This document shows positions 54,090-63,299 of a stretch of 64,000 nucleotides of DNA, piece by piece. Both the position numbers and the translations under genes were made by a program. Source of the stretch: Bosea sp. RAC05 (GTDB lineage: Bacteria > Pseudomonadota > Alphaproteobacteria > Rhizobiales > Beijerinckiaceae); NCBI RefSeq assembly GCF_001713455.1, contig NZ_CP016464.1:4450001-4514000 (forward strand), in the 5' to 3' direction. Within the stretch, counting starts at the first letter, position 1. Each line of letters begins with the position of its first letter. The notes beneath the pieces are model-generated. The model had not been told where the DNA came from. It saw only the letters and a list, made by a program, of their open reading frames with translations, and made no database searches.

Positions 54090-55382
54090 TCACCCCTCGA
54101 AGGGGTTGTGGACCAGGATGGTGTCGTCCCGCTCCGGGCTGGTGGAGAGCACCGCGACGCTGGCCCCGATCAGCTCCTCGATCCGGCGGACATATTTGAT
54201 CGCCTGCGCCGGGAGATCGGCCCAGGAGCGGGCGCCCGCGGTCGAGCCCTCCCAGCCAGCGATCGTCTCATAGACCGGCTCGACGCGGGCCTGGTCGCTC
54301 TGGCCGGCCGGCAGATGCTCGAGGATCTCGCCATCGAGCTTGTAGCCCGTGCAGACCTTGATCTCCTTGAAGCCGTCGAGGATGTCGAGCTTGGTCAGCG
54401 CGATGCCGTCGATGCCCGAGGTCTTCACCGTCTGGCGCACCAGACAGGCATCGAACCAGCCGCAGCGGCGCTTGCGCCCCGTGACGACGCCGAACTCCTT
54501 GCCCTTCTGGCCGATCAGCTCGCCGATCTCGTCGAACAGCTCGGTCGGGAACGGGCCCTCGCCGACGCGCGTCGTATAGGCCTTGGCGATACCCAGCACA
54601 TAGCCGACCGCCGAGGGGCCGAGCCCAGAGCCGGTCGCGGCCTGGCCGGCAACGATGTTGGACGAGGTCACGAAGGGATAGGTGCCGTGGTCGACGTCGA
54701 GCAGCGCGCCCTGCGCGCCCTCGAACAGGATGCGCTTGCCGGCGCGGCGCTGCGAATCGAGCAGCGCCCAGACGGTGTCGGCGAAGGGCAGGATCTTCGG
54801 CGCGATCTCCTTGAGCTGGGCGAGCAGCTCGGCGCCGTTGACCTCGTCGATGCCCAGGCCCCGGCGCAGCGCATTGTGATGCGCCAGCAGCCGCTCGATC
54901 TTGGCCTCCAGGATCGCGGGGTCCTTCAGGTCGATGACGCGGATGGCGCGGCGGCCGACCTTGTCCTCATAGGCGGGACCGATGCCGCGCTTGGTCGTGC
55001 CGATCTTCAGCCCGACATTGGAGGTCTCGCGGAAATGGTCGAGCTCGCGATGCAGCGGCAGGATCAGCGTGGCGTTGTCGGCGACGCGCAGGTTCTCGGG
55101 GGAAATCGCGACGCCCTGCGCCTGCAGTCGCGCGATCTCCTCGACCAGATGCCAGGGATCGACCACGACGCCGTTGCCGATGACCGAGAGCTTGCCGGGC
55201 CGCACGATGCCCGAGGGCAGCAGCGAGAGCTTGTAGACGACACCGTCGATCACCAGCGTGTGGCCGGCATTGTGCCCGCCCTGGAATCGCACCACGACAT
55301 CGGCCTGGCTCGACAGCCAGTCGACGATCTTGCCCTTGCCCTCGTCGCCCCATTGGGCGCCGACCACCACCACATTTGCCAT
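54090..55382 (-). CDS. purA: Adenylosuccinate synthetase
   Basis: A 430-residue GTP-dependent enzyme joining IMP and aspartate on the way to AMP. Seen: [19 protein letters not shown] with the catalytic Asp and P-loop, [10 protein letters not shown] with the catalytic His, [46 protein letters not shown] and the GTP-contact [13 protein letters not shown] and RKRRCGWFD. The leader between 55383 and about 55500 contains an intrinsic terminator-like hairpin. Confidence 0.98.
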   Translation of the reverse strand: MANVVVVGAQWGDEGKGKIVDWLSSQADVVVRFQGGHNAGHTLVIDGVVYKLSLLPSGIVRPGKLSVIGNGVVVDPWHLVEEIARLQAQGVAISPENLRVADNATLILPLHRELDHFRETSNVGLKIGTTKRGIGPAYEDKVGRRAIRVIDLKDPAILEAKIERLLAHHNALRRGLGIDEVNGAELLAQLKEIAPKILPFADTVWALLDSQRRAGKRILFEGAQGALLDVDHGTYPFVTSSNIVAGQAATGSGLGPSAVGYVLGIAKAYTTRVGEGPFPTELFDEIGELIGQKGKEFGVVTGRKRRCGWFDACLVRQTVKTSGIDGIALTKLDILDGFKEIKVCTGYKLDGEILEHLPAGQSDQARVEPVYETIAGWEGSTAGARSWADLPAQAIKYVRRIEELIGASVAVLSTSPERDDTILVHNPFEG

Positions 55383-55449
55383 GGTTCAGGGGTTCCTGCT
55401 TGTCCTAAGTGAGTCTTGCGCGTGTCGTTCCGGGCAAGCGCCGCACATG

Positions 55450-55475
55450 AAAAACCCCGGCGCAAGACCGGGGTT
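55450..55475 (-). terminator. Terminator-like hairpin in the purA leader
   Basis: On the minus strand AACCCCGG-TCTTGCG-CCGGGGTT is followed by TTTC after the paired T bases, giving a T run of five. No minus-strand gene ends here; purA begins 68 bases further on. It could attenuate purA or end a short RNA started near 55490. The remainder of the 301-base gap (55476-55683) shows no gene. Confidence 0.6.
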
Positions 55476-55683
55476 CGAAGGCAGGTTCTTGCAGGCCCTC
55501 ATGAGCCAAGAGCGCGCCGAGGTCAAGCTTGGCGCGCATGGCCGGCCGCTTCGCACAGGTGTAGAAGGTGAGCCGGCGGGCCCGCCGGCGCCTCTCCGGC
55601 CGGCGCCTAACCGCCGGGATGGAGGGCTGCGGCAACCGCCCGCAGGATCGACGCAAGGCCCGCGCCAAGGGGATAGGACCACG

Positions 55684-56895
55684 ATGACGAACACGCTCGA
55701 CGCCTGGCTCGACCGGCACCATGCGGCTTTCTCCGCAATCCGCCAGGACATCCACGCCCATCCCGAGCTCGGGCTCGAGGAGACGCGCACAGCCGCCCTC
55801 GTCGCGAAGAACCTGCGCGAATGGGGCGTCGAGGTCACGGAAGGGGTCGGCGGCACCGGCGTCGTCGGCGTCATCCGCGGCAAGCGGGCCGGCCAGCGCG
55901 CGATCGGGCTGCGCGCCGACATGGACTGCCTGGCGCTGGAGGAGCAGACCGGCCTCCCTTACGCCTCGCAGCACCCCGGCAAGATGCACGCCTGCGGCCA
56001 TGACGGCCACACCACCATGCTGCTCGGCGCCGCGCGCTACCTCGCCGAGAACCCCGATTTCGCCGGCACCTGCATCCTGATCTTCCAGCCGGCCGAGGAA
56101 GGCCGCGGCGGCGCCAACGCCATGCTGGCGGACGGGCTGTTCGAGCGCTTCCCCTGCGACGCGATCTATGGCCTGCACAACACGCCGGGCCTGCCGGCCT
56201 CGCATTTCGGCACGGCGGTTGGCCCCTTCCTCGCCTCGGCCGACAGCTGGGAGGTGATCTTCCGCGGCGTCGGCGGCCATGGCGGCTCGCAGCCGCATCT
56301 CTCGACCGACATCACCTACGCCCAGGCGCAGTTCGTGCTGGGGCTGCAGGGCATCGTCGGCCGCAACGTGCCGCCGCTCGACACAGCCGTCATCAGCGTC
56401 GGCTACATCCATGGCGGCGACGTCAACGCCTCGAACGTCATCCCCTCCGAGCTGGTGCTCGGCGGCACGGCGCGCACCTATGCGCCCGAGATCCGCAACA
56501 CGATCGAGCGCCGCATCAGTGAGCTCGCCGCCGCCACCGCTCTCGCCTGGGGCTGCAAGGCGGAAGCCACCTATCACCGCGGCACCAGCCCGCTGATCAA
56601 CAAGGCCGATCAGGTCGCGGTCGCGGTCGCCGCCGCCTCGGCCTCTGTCGGCGCGGCCCATGTGGACGGCAAGATGCGGCCGGGCACGGGTGGCGAGGAC
56701 TTCGCCGAGATGATGCTGATCAAGCCCGGCGCCTTCATGCGCATCGGCAACGGCGTCGCCGCCGACGGCTCCTTCAAGGGCCTGCACACGCCGCTCTACG
56801 ACTTCAACGACGCGATCATCCCCGACGGCATCCGTTACTGGGTCAATGTCGTCGGCGAAGAGCTGGGGATCGAGGAGCGCGCGGCGGCGGCCTAG
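55684..56895 (+). CDS. M20 family amidohydrolase (hippurate hydrolase-like)
   Basis: A 403-residue metal-dependent amidohydrolase, cytoplasmic, acting on N-acyl amino acids such as hippurate. The metal site is clear: HACGHDGHTTMLLGAARYL, then FQPAEEGRGGANAML, LHNTPGLPA, and the C-terminal GTGGEDFAEMM. The dimer domain loop GVGGHGGSQPHLSTD is typical. ATG 55684 has AGGACC upstream; the frame further upstream is not conserved. Confidence 0.95.
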   Translation: MTNTLDAWLDRHHAAFSAIRQDIHAHPELGLEETRTAALVAKNLREWGVEVTEGVGGTGVVGVIRGKRAGQRAIGLRADMDCLALEEQTGLPYASQHPGKMHACGHDGHTTMLLGAARYLAENPDFAGTCILIFQPAEEGRGGANAMLADGLFERFPCDAIYGLHNTPGLPASHFGTAVGPFLASADSWEVIFRGVGGHGGSQPHLSTDITYAQAQFVLGLQGIVGRNVPPLDTAVISVGYIHGGDVNASNVIPSELVLGGTARTYAPEIRNTIERRISELAAATALAWGCKAEATYHRGTSPLINKADQVAVAVAAASASVGAAHVDGKMRPGTGGEDFAEMMLIKPGAFMRIGNGVAADGSFKGLHTPLYDFNDAIIPDGIRYWVNVVGEELGIEERAAAA

Positions 56896-56913
56896 GGCCG
56901 CGCATCACAAAAC

Positions 56914-57044
56914 CTCAGCCCTCATCCTGAGGAGCCGCGAAGCGGCGTCTCGAAGGATGACCCTGGAGGCTCGGGAACCATCTGGAGCATCCTTCGACAC
57001 GCGCTCGTGCCGAGCGCGTGTCGAAGGATGAGGGCTGAGGGATG
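56914..57044. repeat. Family E palindromic repeat (E3)
   Basis: CCTCAGCCCTCATCCTGAGG and CGAAGGATGAGGGCTGAGG are the outer arms; GCGAAGCGGCGTCTCGAAGG and a second hairpin ACACGCGCTCGTGCCGAGCGCGTGT lie inside. It fills the gap after the amidohydrolase gene. Confidence 0.88.
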
Positions 57045-57134
57045 CCGCCGTCCGGTCAGGCCGACTCCAGGCTACAGCGCCTCTGCAGGGCTCCCCACCA
57101 GTCCCGTCGGTTGCACGGCACGGAGGCAGGTCCT

Positions 57135-57749
57135 ATGCGGCGGGCTTACGCAAACCAGCGGGTCACCACCATGCAATCGCTCTCGATCTCGACGCTCACC
57201 ATCTGCGGCATCGAGGAACTGCCCGCCCACAGCCTCCGCCGTGTCAGCCATGTGCTGTCGCTGCTCGACCCCGGCCTGCCCGAGATCGACACCTTCGGGA
57301 CCTATGGCGAGCACCACCGGGTGACGCTGCGCTTTCACGACATCCTCGGCCCGTCACAGGGCATGACCCCGCCTCAGCCGCGCCATGTCGAGCAGATCCT
57401 GCAGTTCGGCGAGGGCCTGCGCGCGGGCGCCGGCGAGCGGGTCGAGGGGCATCTCCTCGTCCACTGCCATATGGGCATCTCGCGCTCGACCGCGGCGATG
57501 CTGATGCTGATGGCGCAGAACGATGCCGACACGAGCGAGGACGCGCTGTTCGAGCGCCTGCGCGCGGTACGCCCGCAGGCCTGGCCGAACTCGGTGATGA
57601 TCGGCTTCGCCGACGAGCAGCTCGGGCGTGGCGGGCGCCTCACGGAAGGGCTGCGTCGCCATTATGGCCACCAGCTCAAGGTCCAGCCGCAATACACCGA
57701 CTGGATGACGCGGCTGGGCCGCGGGCGCGAGCTCGAGATGGCGGTGTGA
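57135..57749 (+). CDS. Dual-specificity/tyrosine phosphatase-like protein
   Basis: A 204-residue (192 if started at ATG 57171) cytoplasmic protein with a protein-tyrosine-phosphatase P-loop: VHCHMGISRSTAAMLMLMAQ, the Cys-x5-Arg motif with a following Ser. The general acid would be in the loop RFHDILGPSQG. The start at 57135 is preferred for the GGAGG eight bases upstream. The downstream part (RPQAWPNSVMIGFADEQLGRGG) is shared by a group annotated as 'protein tyrosine phosphatase' in Rhizobiales. Substrate is unknown; it stands alone. Confidence 0.85.
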   Translation: MRRAYANQRVTTMQSLSISTLTICGIEELPAHSLRRVSHVLSLLDPGLPEIDTFGTYGEHHRVTLRFHDILGPSQGMTPPQPRHVEQILQFGEGLRAGAGERVEGHLLVHCHMGISRSTAAMLMLMAQNDADTSEDALFERLRAVRPQAWPNSVMIGFADEQLGRGGRLTEGLRRHYGHQLKVQPQYTDWMTRLGRGRELEMAV

Positions 57750-57779
57750 GCGGTTGCCGTTTTTCCCTCCGACACTCGG

Positions 57780-57886
57780 CCGTCATCCTGGGCGACCGAA
57801 GGTCGTCCCGGGATCCATCCTAGAGCGGCGCAGAGCCCAATGATGGATCCCGGCCGGCGCCGCTGCGCGGCTGGTCCAGGATGACG
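57780..57886. repeat. Family F palindromic repeat (F2)
   Basis: GTCATCCTGGGCGACCGAAG, GTCCCGGGATCCATC and GATGGATCCCGGCCGGCGCC, GGTCCAGGATGACG repeat the layout of F1 at 28569. It separates the phosphatase from the converging DUF4139 gene. Confidence 0.85.
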
Positions 57887-57913
57887 CGTGGTTCGTGAGC
57901 GAACGTCCCCGCC

Positions 57914-59641
57914 TCAGTTCAGCGGCCGCGGCATCGGCTGCGGCCCCGGCCCCGGCTGCGGGGCATAGGTGACCTCGCGGTCACCCGGCCATTTGATCCG
58001 GTAGGCGACCTTGATCTCCTTCTCGGCGCCGGGCGCGAGATCGAAGGTCCAGGCCGAGACGCCGCGCTTGTCGCCGACCTGCTTCTCGGTCGGCGGTGTC
58101 GTCTGCGCCGGCAGGCTCTCGACCGTGATCGCGCTGCTCTCCGAATAGGGGATGCGCTCGGTCACCGTCACCTTCACCGGCTGGGCGTGAAGGCTCTTCA
58201 CCACCGTGCGGAACTCGCGCAGATCGGTGCGGGTCTGACCGAGCCAGTTCGGCTCGTTCTCGCGGCGGCGCACCGGCGCGCGCGTGACCTTGAGCTTGTC
58301 GTCGGCGCCGAAGCCGAGCGCGACCTTGTCGCCCGGCGCCACCAGCCCGATCCGGCCCCGCCCGATGAAGCTCCCGTCGCGATGCAGGGCGACCAATCCA
58401 GGCAGCAGCGGCGCCGCCTCGTCATGGACGAAGCTCGCCTCGAGATAGGCCTTCTCTTCCAGCTCGGGCACGATCCGCGCCGCCAGCGCCGGCTCGGCCT
58501 TCGCCTGGCTCAGCAGCACGGTCTTGGACGAGCCGTCCTGCGGGACCGTGGCGCGCCCGGGCACCTGGAAGCTCGCCTGATAGGCGCCCGCCTCGATCTG
58601 GGCGGTCTGCGCCTCGGCGGCGACGGGGGCGGCCGCCTTCTGCGACTGTTCGGCGATCGCGTCGGCCTCCGCCCTGGCGCGGGCGGGCGCCATCGGGGCC
58701 GGCGCGGCCCGCCCCAGCGGGCGCGTCTCGTAGAGCGCCGGCGGTTCGAAGAACATCACCTGCACCGGCGTCAGCTCCGGCGCCTGCGTGCCGCCGGCCG
58801 AGCGAGTCGTCGACAGCGTCAGCGCCACATCGGCCCAGTCCTCGCCCGTGCGCTGGCGCAGCTCCGCCCGCCGCAGCAGATCGAGCGAAGGCTTGCCGCC
58901 GGCACCGGCGGTCGACAGACGGGCCTCGTATTGCGGGGTCCAGCCAGCGCCGCCGACGCGGTAGGTCACCATGAACTCGGCCGACAGCGGCGCCGGCGCC
59001 TCGACGGCGATGGCGACGTCGCGCCGGGGCGCACCCGGCCGGCCCGGCTGCGGCCTGGCCCGCTCCAGCGCCGCGATCTCGCCTTCGACATCCGCCGCCC
59101 GGGCGCGGACGCCGCGCAATTCCTCATGCACCTTCACCAGCGCCGTGCCGATGGCCTCGAACACGGCCGGCCAGTCCGCCACCGGCAGCGCCTTGCCGTC
59201 GGGGCCGAGCTTGTCGGGCCCGGTCTGGCCGAAGCGCTCGATCGTGGCGCGCTTGGCCTCGATCGCGCTGATGCGCCCGGCCAGCGCCTGCTTCTCGTCC
59301 CGCAGCGCGGTGAGCTTGCCCTCGATCACCGCGTCGAGCACCGGCTTCGCCTCGCCCGGCGCCAGGCGCACATCGACGGCCCCGATCGAGAAGGCGCCGC
59401 CACCGGCACCCGCCGCGCTGCCCCGGCCCTCGACACGGATCGATGCGGGGTCGATGGTCGCGGGCAGGCCGCGCAGCACGATCTGGGAGGCGCCCTGCAG
59501 CAGCTCGGCCTTGCCCAGCCGCGTCACCACCGCCCCGTCCGGATAGACCGTGACGCGGTCGATCCGCGAGGCCAGCTCGATCTCGGCGGCCCCCGCGAAG
59601 CTGGGAGCCAGCACCAGGGCGGCGGCGAAACGGGTCATCAT
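57914..59641 (-). CDS. DUF4139 (mucoidy inhibitor MuiA type) secreted protein
   Basis: A 575-residue exported protein of unknown role. A signal peptide (MTRFAAALVLAPSFAGA) is followed by the N-terminal DUF4140-like domain (IDRVTVYPDGAVVTRLGKAELLQGASQIVLRGLP), a coiled coil (VIEGKLTALRDEKQALAGRISAIEAKRATIE), and the DUF4139 beta domain with ITYRVGGAGWTPQYEARL-like sequence (FMVTYRVGGAGWTPQYEARL), EDWADVALTLSTTR and ESSAITVESLPAQTTPPTEKQVGDKRGVSAWTFDLAPGAEKEIKVAYRIKWP at the end. Likely periplasmic or surface. Confidence 0.9.
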   Translation of the reverse strand: MMTRFAAALVLAPSFAGAAEIELASRIDRVTVYPDGAVVTRLGKAELLQGASQIVLRGLPATIDPASIRVEGRGSAAGAGGGAFSIGAVDVRLAPGEAKPVLDAVIEGKLTALRDEKQALAGRISAIEAKRATIERFGQTGPDKLGPDGKALPVADWPAVFEAIGTALVKVHEELRGVRARAADVEGEIAALERARPQPGRPGAPRRDVAIAVEAPAPLSAEFMVTYRVGGAGWTPQYEARLSTAGAGGKPSLDLLRRAELRQRTGEDWADVALTLSTTRSAGGTQAPELTPVQVMFFEPPALYETRPLGRAAPAPMAPARARAEADAIAEQSQKAAAPVAAEAQTAQIEAGAYQASFQVPGRATVPQDGSSKTVLLSQAKAEPALAARIVPELEEKAYLEASFVHDEAAPLLPGLVALHRDGSFIGRGRIGLVAPGDKVALGFGADDKLKVTRAPVRRRENEPNWLGQTRTDLREFRTVVKSLHAQPVKVTVTERIPYSESSAITVESLPAQTTPPTEKQVGDKRGVSAWTFDLAPGAEKEIKVAYRIKWPGDREVTYAPQPGPGPQPMPRPLN

Positions 59642-59801
59642 GCTGTGCTATCCCCATAGACGATCACGAGCCCGTGATAGGCAGGCCCGATTGGGACGAG
59701 GCCAAGGCGGAATTGGGCCCGATTGCGGACGGCGGGATCGGAGCAGCCGCTGGCGCCCCGCGGCGGGGCGCGACCTCATCCGCGGAGATGGGCCCCCATG
59801 C

Positions 59802-59830
59802 AAAAGGCCCTGCCGGTCGGGCAGGGCCTT
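59802..59830 (-). terminator. Intrinsic terminator of the chemoreceptor gene
   Basis: On the minus strand AAGGCCCTGCC-CGACC-GGCAGGGCCTT is followed by TT, giving an eleven-base-pair stem ending in a four-T run, 29 bases after the stop codon. Confidence 0.85.
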
Positions 59831-59858
59831 GCTTGGCGTTGCGCGGCGGGAACCGGCT

Positions 59859-61940
59859 TTAGAACTCTTCCCAGCCCGAATCGCTGGCGCGGCTGTTGGC
59901 GACCTTCTTGGCGGGGGCCGGCGCCGGGCGCGGCGCAGGCACCGGGGCAGCGGCGCGGGGAGCCGGCGCCCGGGTCTGGGCGAAGGCGGCTTCCGCGAGC
60001 TGGCGCAGGCGGGCGGGCTCGCCGGCAGGGGCCGGCGCCGCTGCGGAGCGGCCGGTGTCCGGCCCGGTCTTGAAGGCGGCGACGAGGTCGTTGAGCTGGG
60101 CGATCTTGCCCGAGAGCGAGCCGGCAGACGCCGCGCTCTGTTCGGACAGCGCCGCATTCTGCTGGGTCATCTCGTCGAGATGGGCGACGGCCTGGCTCAT
60201 CTCGTCGATGCCGCTCGCCTGTTCGCCCGACGCGGCGGAAATCTCCGCGATGGTGGCTGCGACCTTCTCGGACGCTGCGAGGATCTGGCTGAGCTGTTCG
60301 CCGGCCTGACGGACGAGCTTGACGCCCTCGCCGACCTCGCTGTTCGACGACGAGATCAGCGCCGAGATGTCCTTGGCGGCCTCGCTCGACCGCTGCGCCA
60401 GGGTCCGGACCTCCGAGGCCACGACCGCGAAGCCCTTGCCGGCGTCGCCGGCCCGCGCCGCTTCCACCGCCGCGTTCAGCGCCAGCAGATTGGTCTGGAA
60501 GGCGATATCGTCGATCACCCGGATGATGTCGGAGATCTTGGTCGAGGCGCTCTCGATGCGCGCCATCGCGTCGACCGCCTGGCCGGCGATGGCGCCGCCG
60601 GTCTGCGCCGCCTGCATCGCATCATTGGCGACGCTCGCCGCCTGGCGCGAGGCCTGGGCGGTGGCCTTGACGGAGGCTGCGAGCTCTTCGGTCGTCGCCG
60701 CGGTCTCCTCCAGGCTCGACGCCTGCTCCTCGGTGCGCTTCGACAGATCGTCCGCGCCCATGTTGATCTCGCGGGCGGCGAGCCCGACATCGGCCGAGGT
60801 CAGCTGGATCGTCTTCACGGTCGAGGACAGCCGATCGACCGTGTCGTTGATCGCGCCCTTGAGATCGGCGAAGCGGCCGCGATAGGCGGTGTCGACCCGG
60901 TGGGTCAGGTCGCCCGCCGCGATCGCCTGCAGCGCGTCGGAGAACTCGCTGGTGGCGCCGTCGACCACGGCATTGATCTCGTTGATGCCGGCGACGAGCT
61001 TCTGCATCTGCTCGTCGGCATGGTCGATCTGCAGCCGCGCCGAGAAATCGCCCGCCGCCGCCGCCGCCACGACCTCGCCGACATCCGACACCACGGCTTC
61101 CATCGACTGCGCCCGGGCCAGGCGCGTCGCCGCCGCCGCCTGCTCCTGCTGCTGCAGGATCGCGACCTGCTCGGAACTCTCGCGCAGCACGGAGACGGCC
61201 TTGGCCATGGTGCCGATCTCGTCCTGACGGCCGAGATGCGGCACGGCCACCTTGAGATCGCCGCGCGTCAGCGCCTCCATGACGCCGCTGAGATCGAGGA
61301 TCGGGCGGGTCAGCGAGCGCTGCGCGAAGAACATGGCGATCAGCAGGGAGCCCAGCAGCGTGACGCCGAGCACGATCGGCAGGCCCGTCTGCGCCATCTG
61401 GGTGAAGCTCGCGGCCTCGGTCTGCAGCGCGTCGCTGGCGGCATCGGTGGTCTTGGCGAAGGCGACGAGCAGATCGTTGAGGGCCCGCCGGTTGTTGCGG
61501 TTGGCCTCGTTGTTGCCCTGCGTGTTGGCCGCCGCGGTCGAGACCTCGCGCGCCAGCCGGATCGTCTCCGTCCGGAACGTGATGAAATCGGCGATGGCCT
61601 TCTCGATCGCCCGCGTCTGGGCCCGCTCCGATTCCGGAGCGATCCGGGTCAGCTCGGCCGCCAGCGACCGCATCTGCGGGAAGCGCGCCTCCATGCCCTT
61701 GGCGAAGGGCTCGGCGGCCGCGGCGTCCTTCGACATGTAGATGCCGCGTGCGTCCATGACGACGCCGAGGACATGGCCGTTGATCTTGTCGGTGGCAAGC
61801 GTGACGTCGGAGAGGGTCGCGGAGCGCTGGCTGAGGTCATTGGAGCGCGACAGGGCCCAGAGGCCCAGCGCCGACGAAATGATGGCGCCCAGCGAGATGA
61901 TCGCCAGGATCGCGATGATTTTGGTGCGGATGGATTTCAA
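59859..61940 (-). CDS. Methyl-accepting chemotaxis protein
   Basis: A 693-residue inner-membrane chemoreceptor. Helix 1 (IIAILAIISLGAIISSALGLWAL) is followed by a four-helix-bundle sensing region to about 185, then helix 2 (GLPIVLGVTLLGSLLIAMFFA), a HAMP domain and a second HAMP-like stretch (VVAAAAAGDFSARLQIDHADEQMQKLVAGINEI), and the signalling domain whose hairpin tip reads IDDIAFQTNLLALNAAVEAARAG. An Ala/Pro linker leads to the last residues GWEEF, the CheR/CheB tether pentapeptide. Start is uncertain: TTG 61940 is used; a GTG at 61973 is possible. No che genes are nearby. Confidence 0.94.
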   Translation of the reverse strand: MKSIRTKIIAILAIISLGAIISSALGLWALSRSNDLSQRSATLSDVTLATDKINGHVLGVVMDARGIYMSKDAAAAEPFAKGMEARFPQMRSLAAELTRIAPESERAQTRAIEKAIADFITFRTETIRLAREVSTAAANTQGNNEANRNNRRALNDLLVAFAKTTDAASDALQTEAASFTQMAQTGLPIVLGVTLLGSLLIAMFFAQRSLTRPILDLSGVMEALTRGDLKVAVPHLGRQDEIGTMAKAVSVLRESSEQVAILQQQEQAAAATRLARAQSMEAVVSDVGEVVAAAAAGDFSARLQIDHADEQMQKLVAGINEINAVVDGATSEFSDALQAIAAGDLTHRVDTAYRGRFADLKGAINDTVDRLSSTVKTIQLTSADVGLAAREINMGADDLSKRTEEQASSLEETAATTEELAASVKATAQASRQAASVANDAMQAAQTGGAIAGQAVDAMARIESASTKISDIIRVIDDIAFQTNLLALNAAVEAARAGDAGKGFAVVASEVRTLAQRSSEAAKDISALISSSNSEVGEGVKLVRQAGEQLSQILAASEKVAATIAEISAASGEQASGIDEMSQAVAHLDEMTQQNAALSEQSAASAGSLSGKIAQLNDLVAAFKTGPDTGRSAAAPAPAGEPARLRQLAEAAFAQTRAPAPRAAAPVPAPRPAPAPAKKVANSRASDSGWEEF

Positions 61941-62108
61941 CGACTTCGGGCCCCATGAAGCGGCGCAGCGCACGCGCCGGCGGGATGACGATCAGGTAGT
62001 CAGCGCAGGTGCCGCAGGGATCGATGAGGTTTCAAAACCCTCTCCTTGCGTCACAATCTCGCTCGATTTCGTCTCACGACATTTAAAATACGATTAATCC
62101 AGAGCGAG

Positions 62109-62124
62109 AATTGCCTAAGCAATT
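62109..62124. promoter_or_regulatory. AT-rich inverted repeat upstream of the chemoreceptor gene
   Basis: AATTGC-CTAA-GCAATT is a perfect six-base inverted repeat in the only AT-rich part (62040-62150) of the 383-base gap before the chemoreceptor. It may be an operator for its promoter. The rest of the gap shows no gene. Confidence 0.35.
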
Positions 62125-62323
62125 TGCAACTTTAGCGGGAAATGCACCTGAAATCAGCGACACCGAACGATGATCGCCCGGCCTCCCCAGTGCGTGTAGC
62201 GTCAGCCGCGCGCTGCCGCTGGGGCGGGGCCGGCCTGCCTCTGCGTCGCGACTCAGATGTGTCGGTGGTCTCGGGGGCTCGAAACGGCACCAAACAGGGC
62301 AGCGGGGCTCGCTTCGCCGGTGT

Positions 62324-63205
62324 TCAACCCCGTCCGCGCGCGCTCGCCTGCGGCTTGACGCGGTGGTTCAGGAAGTTGCGCAGCTCGGTGACGCGGCGGG
62401 CGTCGTCCAGAACCTCCGCATCGAGTGCATGCGCCCAGGCGAGGTCCTGGCGGCTCCTGTCGGCGTCGAGCGCGCGCAGCTCGGCGAGCCAGGTCTCGGC
62501 GGCGGCCTCGTCGCGCCGGAAGCCTTCCTCGACCAGGATCGGCACCATCCGCCCGAGAATCGAGGCGACCTGGCGCAGTGGGAATTCCGGGTGGTACTGC
62601 ACGCCCCAGAACACGCCGCCCTCATGGCGGATCTCGGCCGCCTGCACGTCGCTATAGGCGTTCGAGGCGAGGATGGTGGTGTCGCCGGGCGGCAGCACCA
62701 CCGTGTCGAGATGGATCGCCGGTGCGTCGAAGGCCGCCGGGCGCCCGGCCAGCAGCGGATGGCTACGGCCGGCCTCGTTGACCGTGATCCGGCGGGCGAA
62801 GCCGACCTCGCGCCCGCGCGGGTTGCGCGTCACGGTGCCGCCGGCCGCGACCGCGCCCATCTGGATGCCCCAGCAGGAGCCGAAACAGGGCGTGCCGCTG
62901 GCATAGATCGCGCGCATCAGCTCGATCTGGCGGGTGACCGCCGGCTCGAGCTCGTAGATGTGCAGGGCCGAGCCGGTGAGGATGATGCCGTCATAGGATT
63001 GCAAGCCCGCCCCGTCCGGCAGATTGGCGCCGGCGTCGGCCGGCAGGCAGATATCGGTCACCACGCCGGGCTCGATCGCGGCGACCTCGGCGGCATAGGC
63101 CTCCGCCGGCTGGGCGCCATAGCCGGCGGCGTGGCTCTCGCGCTGGGCGCGGGTGTTGCCGTCCACGAAGAGCAGGCGGAGCGGGCGTCGGACGACATCG
63201 AGCAT
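62324..63205 (-). CDS. Class I glutamine amidotransferase-like protein
   Basis: A 293-residue cytoplasmic protein with a GMP synthase-like glutaminase fold. The nucleophile Cys is in CFGSCWGIQMGAVAAGG, the His-Glu pair in GVQYHPEFPLRQ. GIILTGSALHIYE replaces the usual oxyanion segment. The C-terminal 60 residues are helical and extra. No synthase partner gene is nearby, so it may act alone as a peptidase or on a gamma-glutamyl compound. ATG 63205 gives the sequence RPLRLLFVDGNTRAQRESHAAGYG that begins the fold. Confidence 0.9.
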   Translation of the reverse strand: MLDVVRRPLRLLFVDGNTRAQRESHAAGYGAQPAEAYAAEVAAIEPGVVTDICLPADAGANLPDGAGLQSYDGIILTGSALHIYELEPAVTRQIELMRAIYASGTPCFGSCWGIQMGAVAAGGTVTRNPRGREVGFARRITVNEAGRSHPLLAGRPAAFDAPAIHLDTVVLPPGDTTILASNAYSDVQAAEIRHEGGVFWGVQYHPEFPLRQVASILGRMVPILVEEGFRRDEAAAETWLAELRALDADRSRQDLAWAHALDAEVLDDARRVTELRNFLNHRVKPQASARGRG

Positions 63206-63299
63206 GGGAGAGGCCGCGGGTGACTGTGGGTGAGGGATGCGCCGGGCGCCGGGCGCCACTGCGCCTCATCCCACATGACGCGAACCGCGCGCAAGGCTA

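Noticed and set aside
55468..55480. GGTTCGAA, reminiscent of a tRNA T loop
   Set aside because: The flanking bases belong to the CCCCGG/CCGGGG hairpin and no acceptor, D or anticodon stems can be built.
62095..62125. Sigma-28-like flagellar promoter for the chemoreceptor (TAAAGTTG then GCAATTC on the minus strand)
   Set aside because: The second half fits the consensus poorly, and sigma-28 sites are not well established in this order. Only the inverted repeat is reported.
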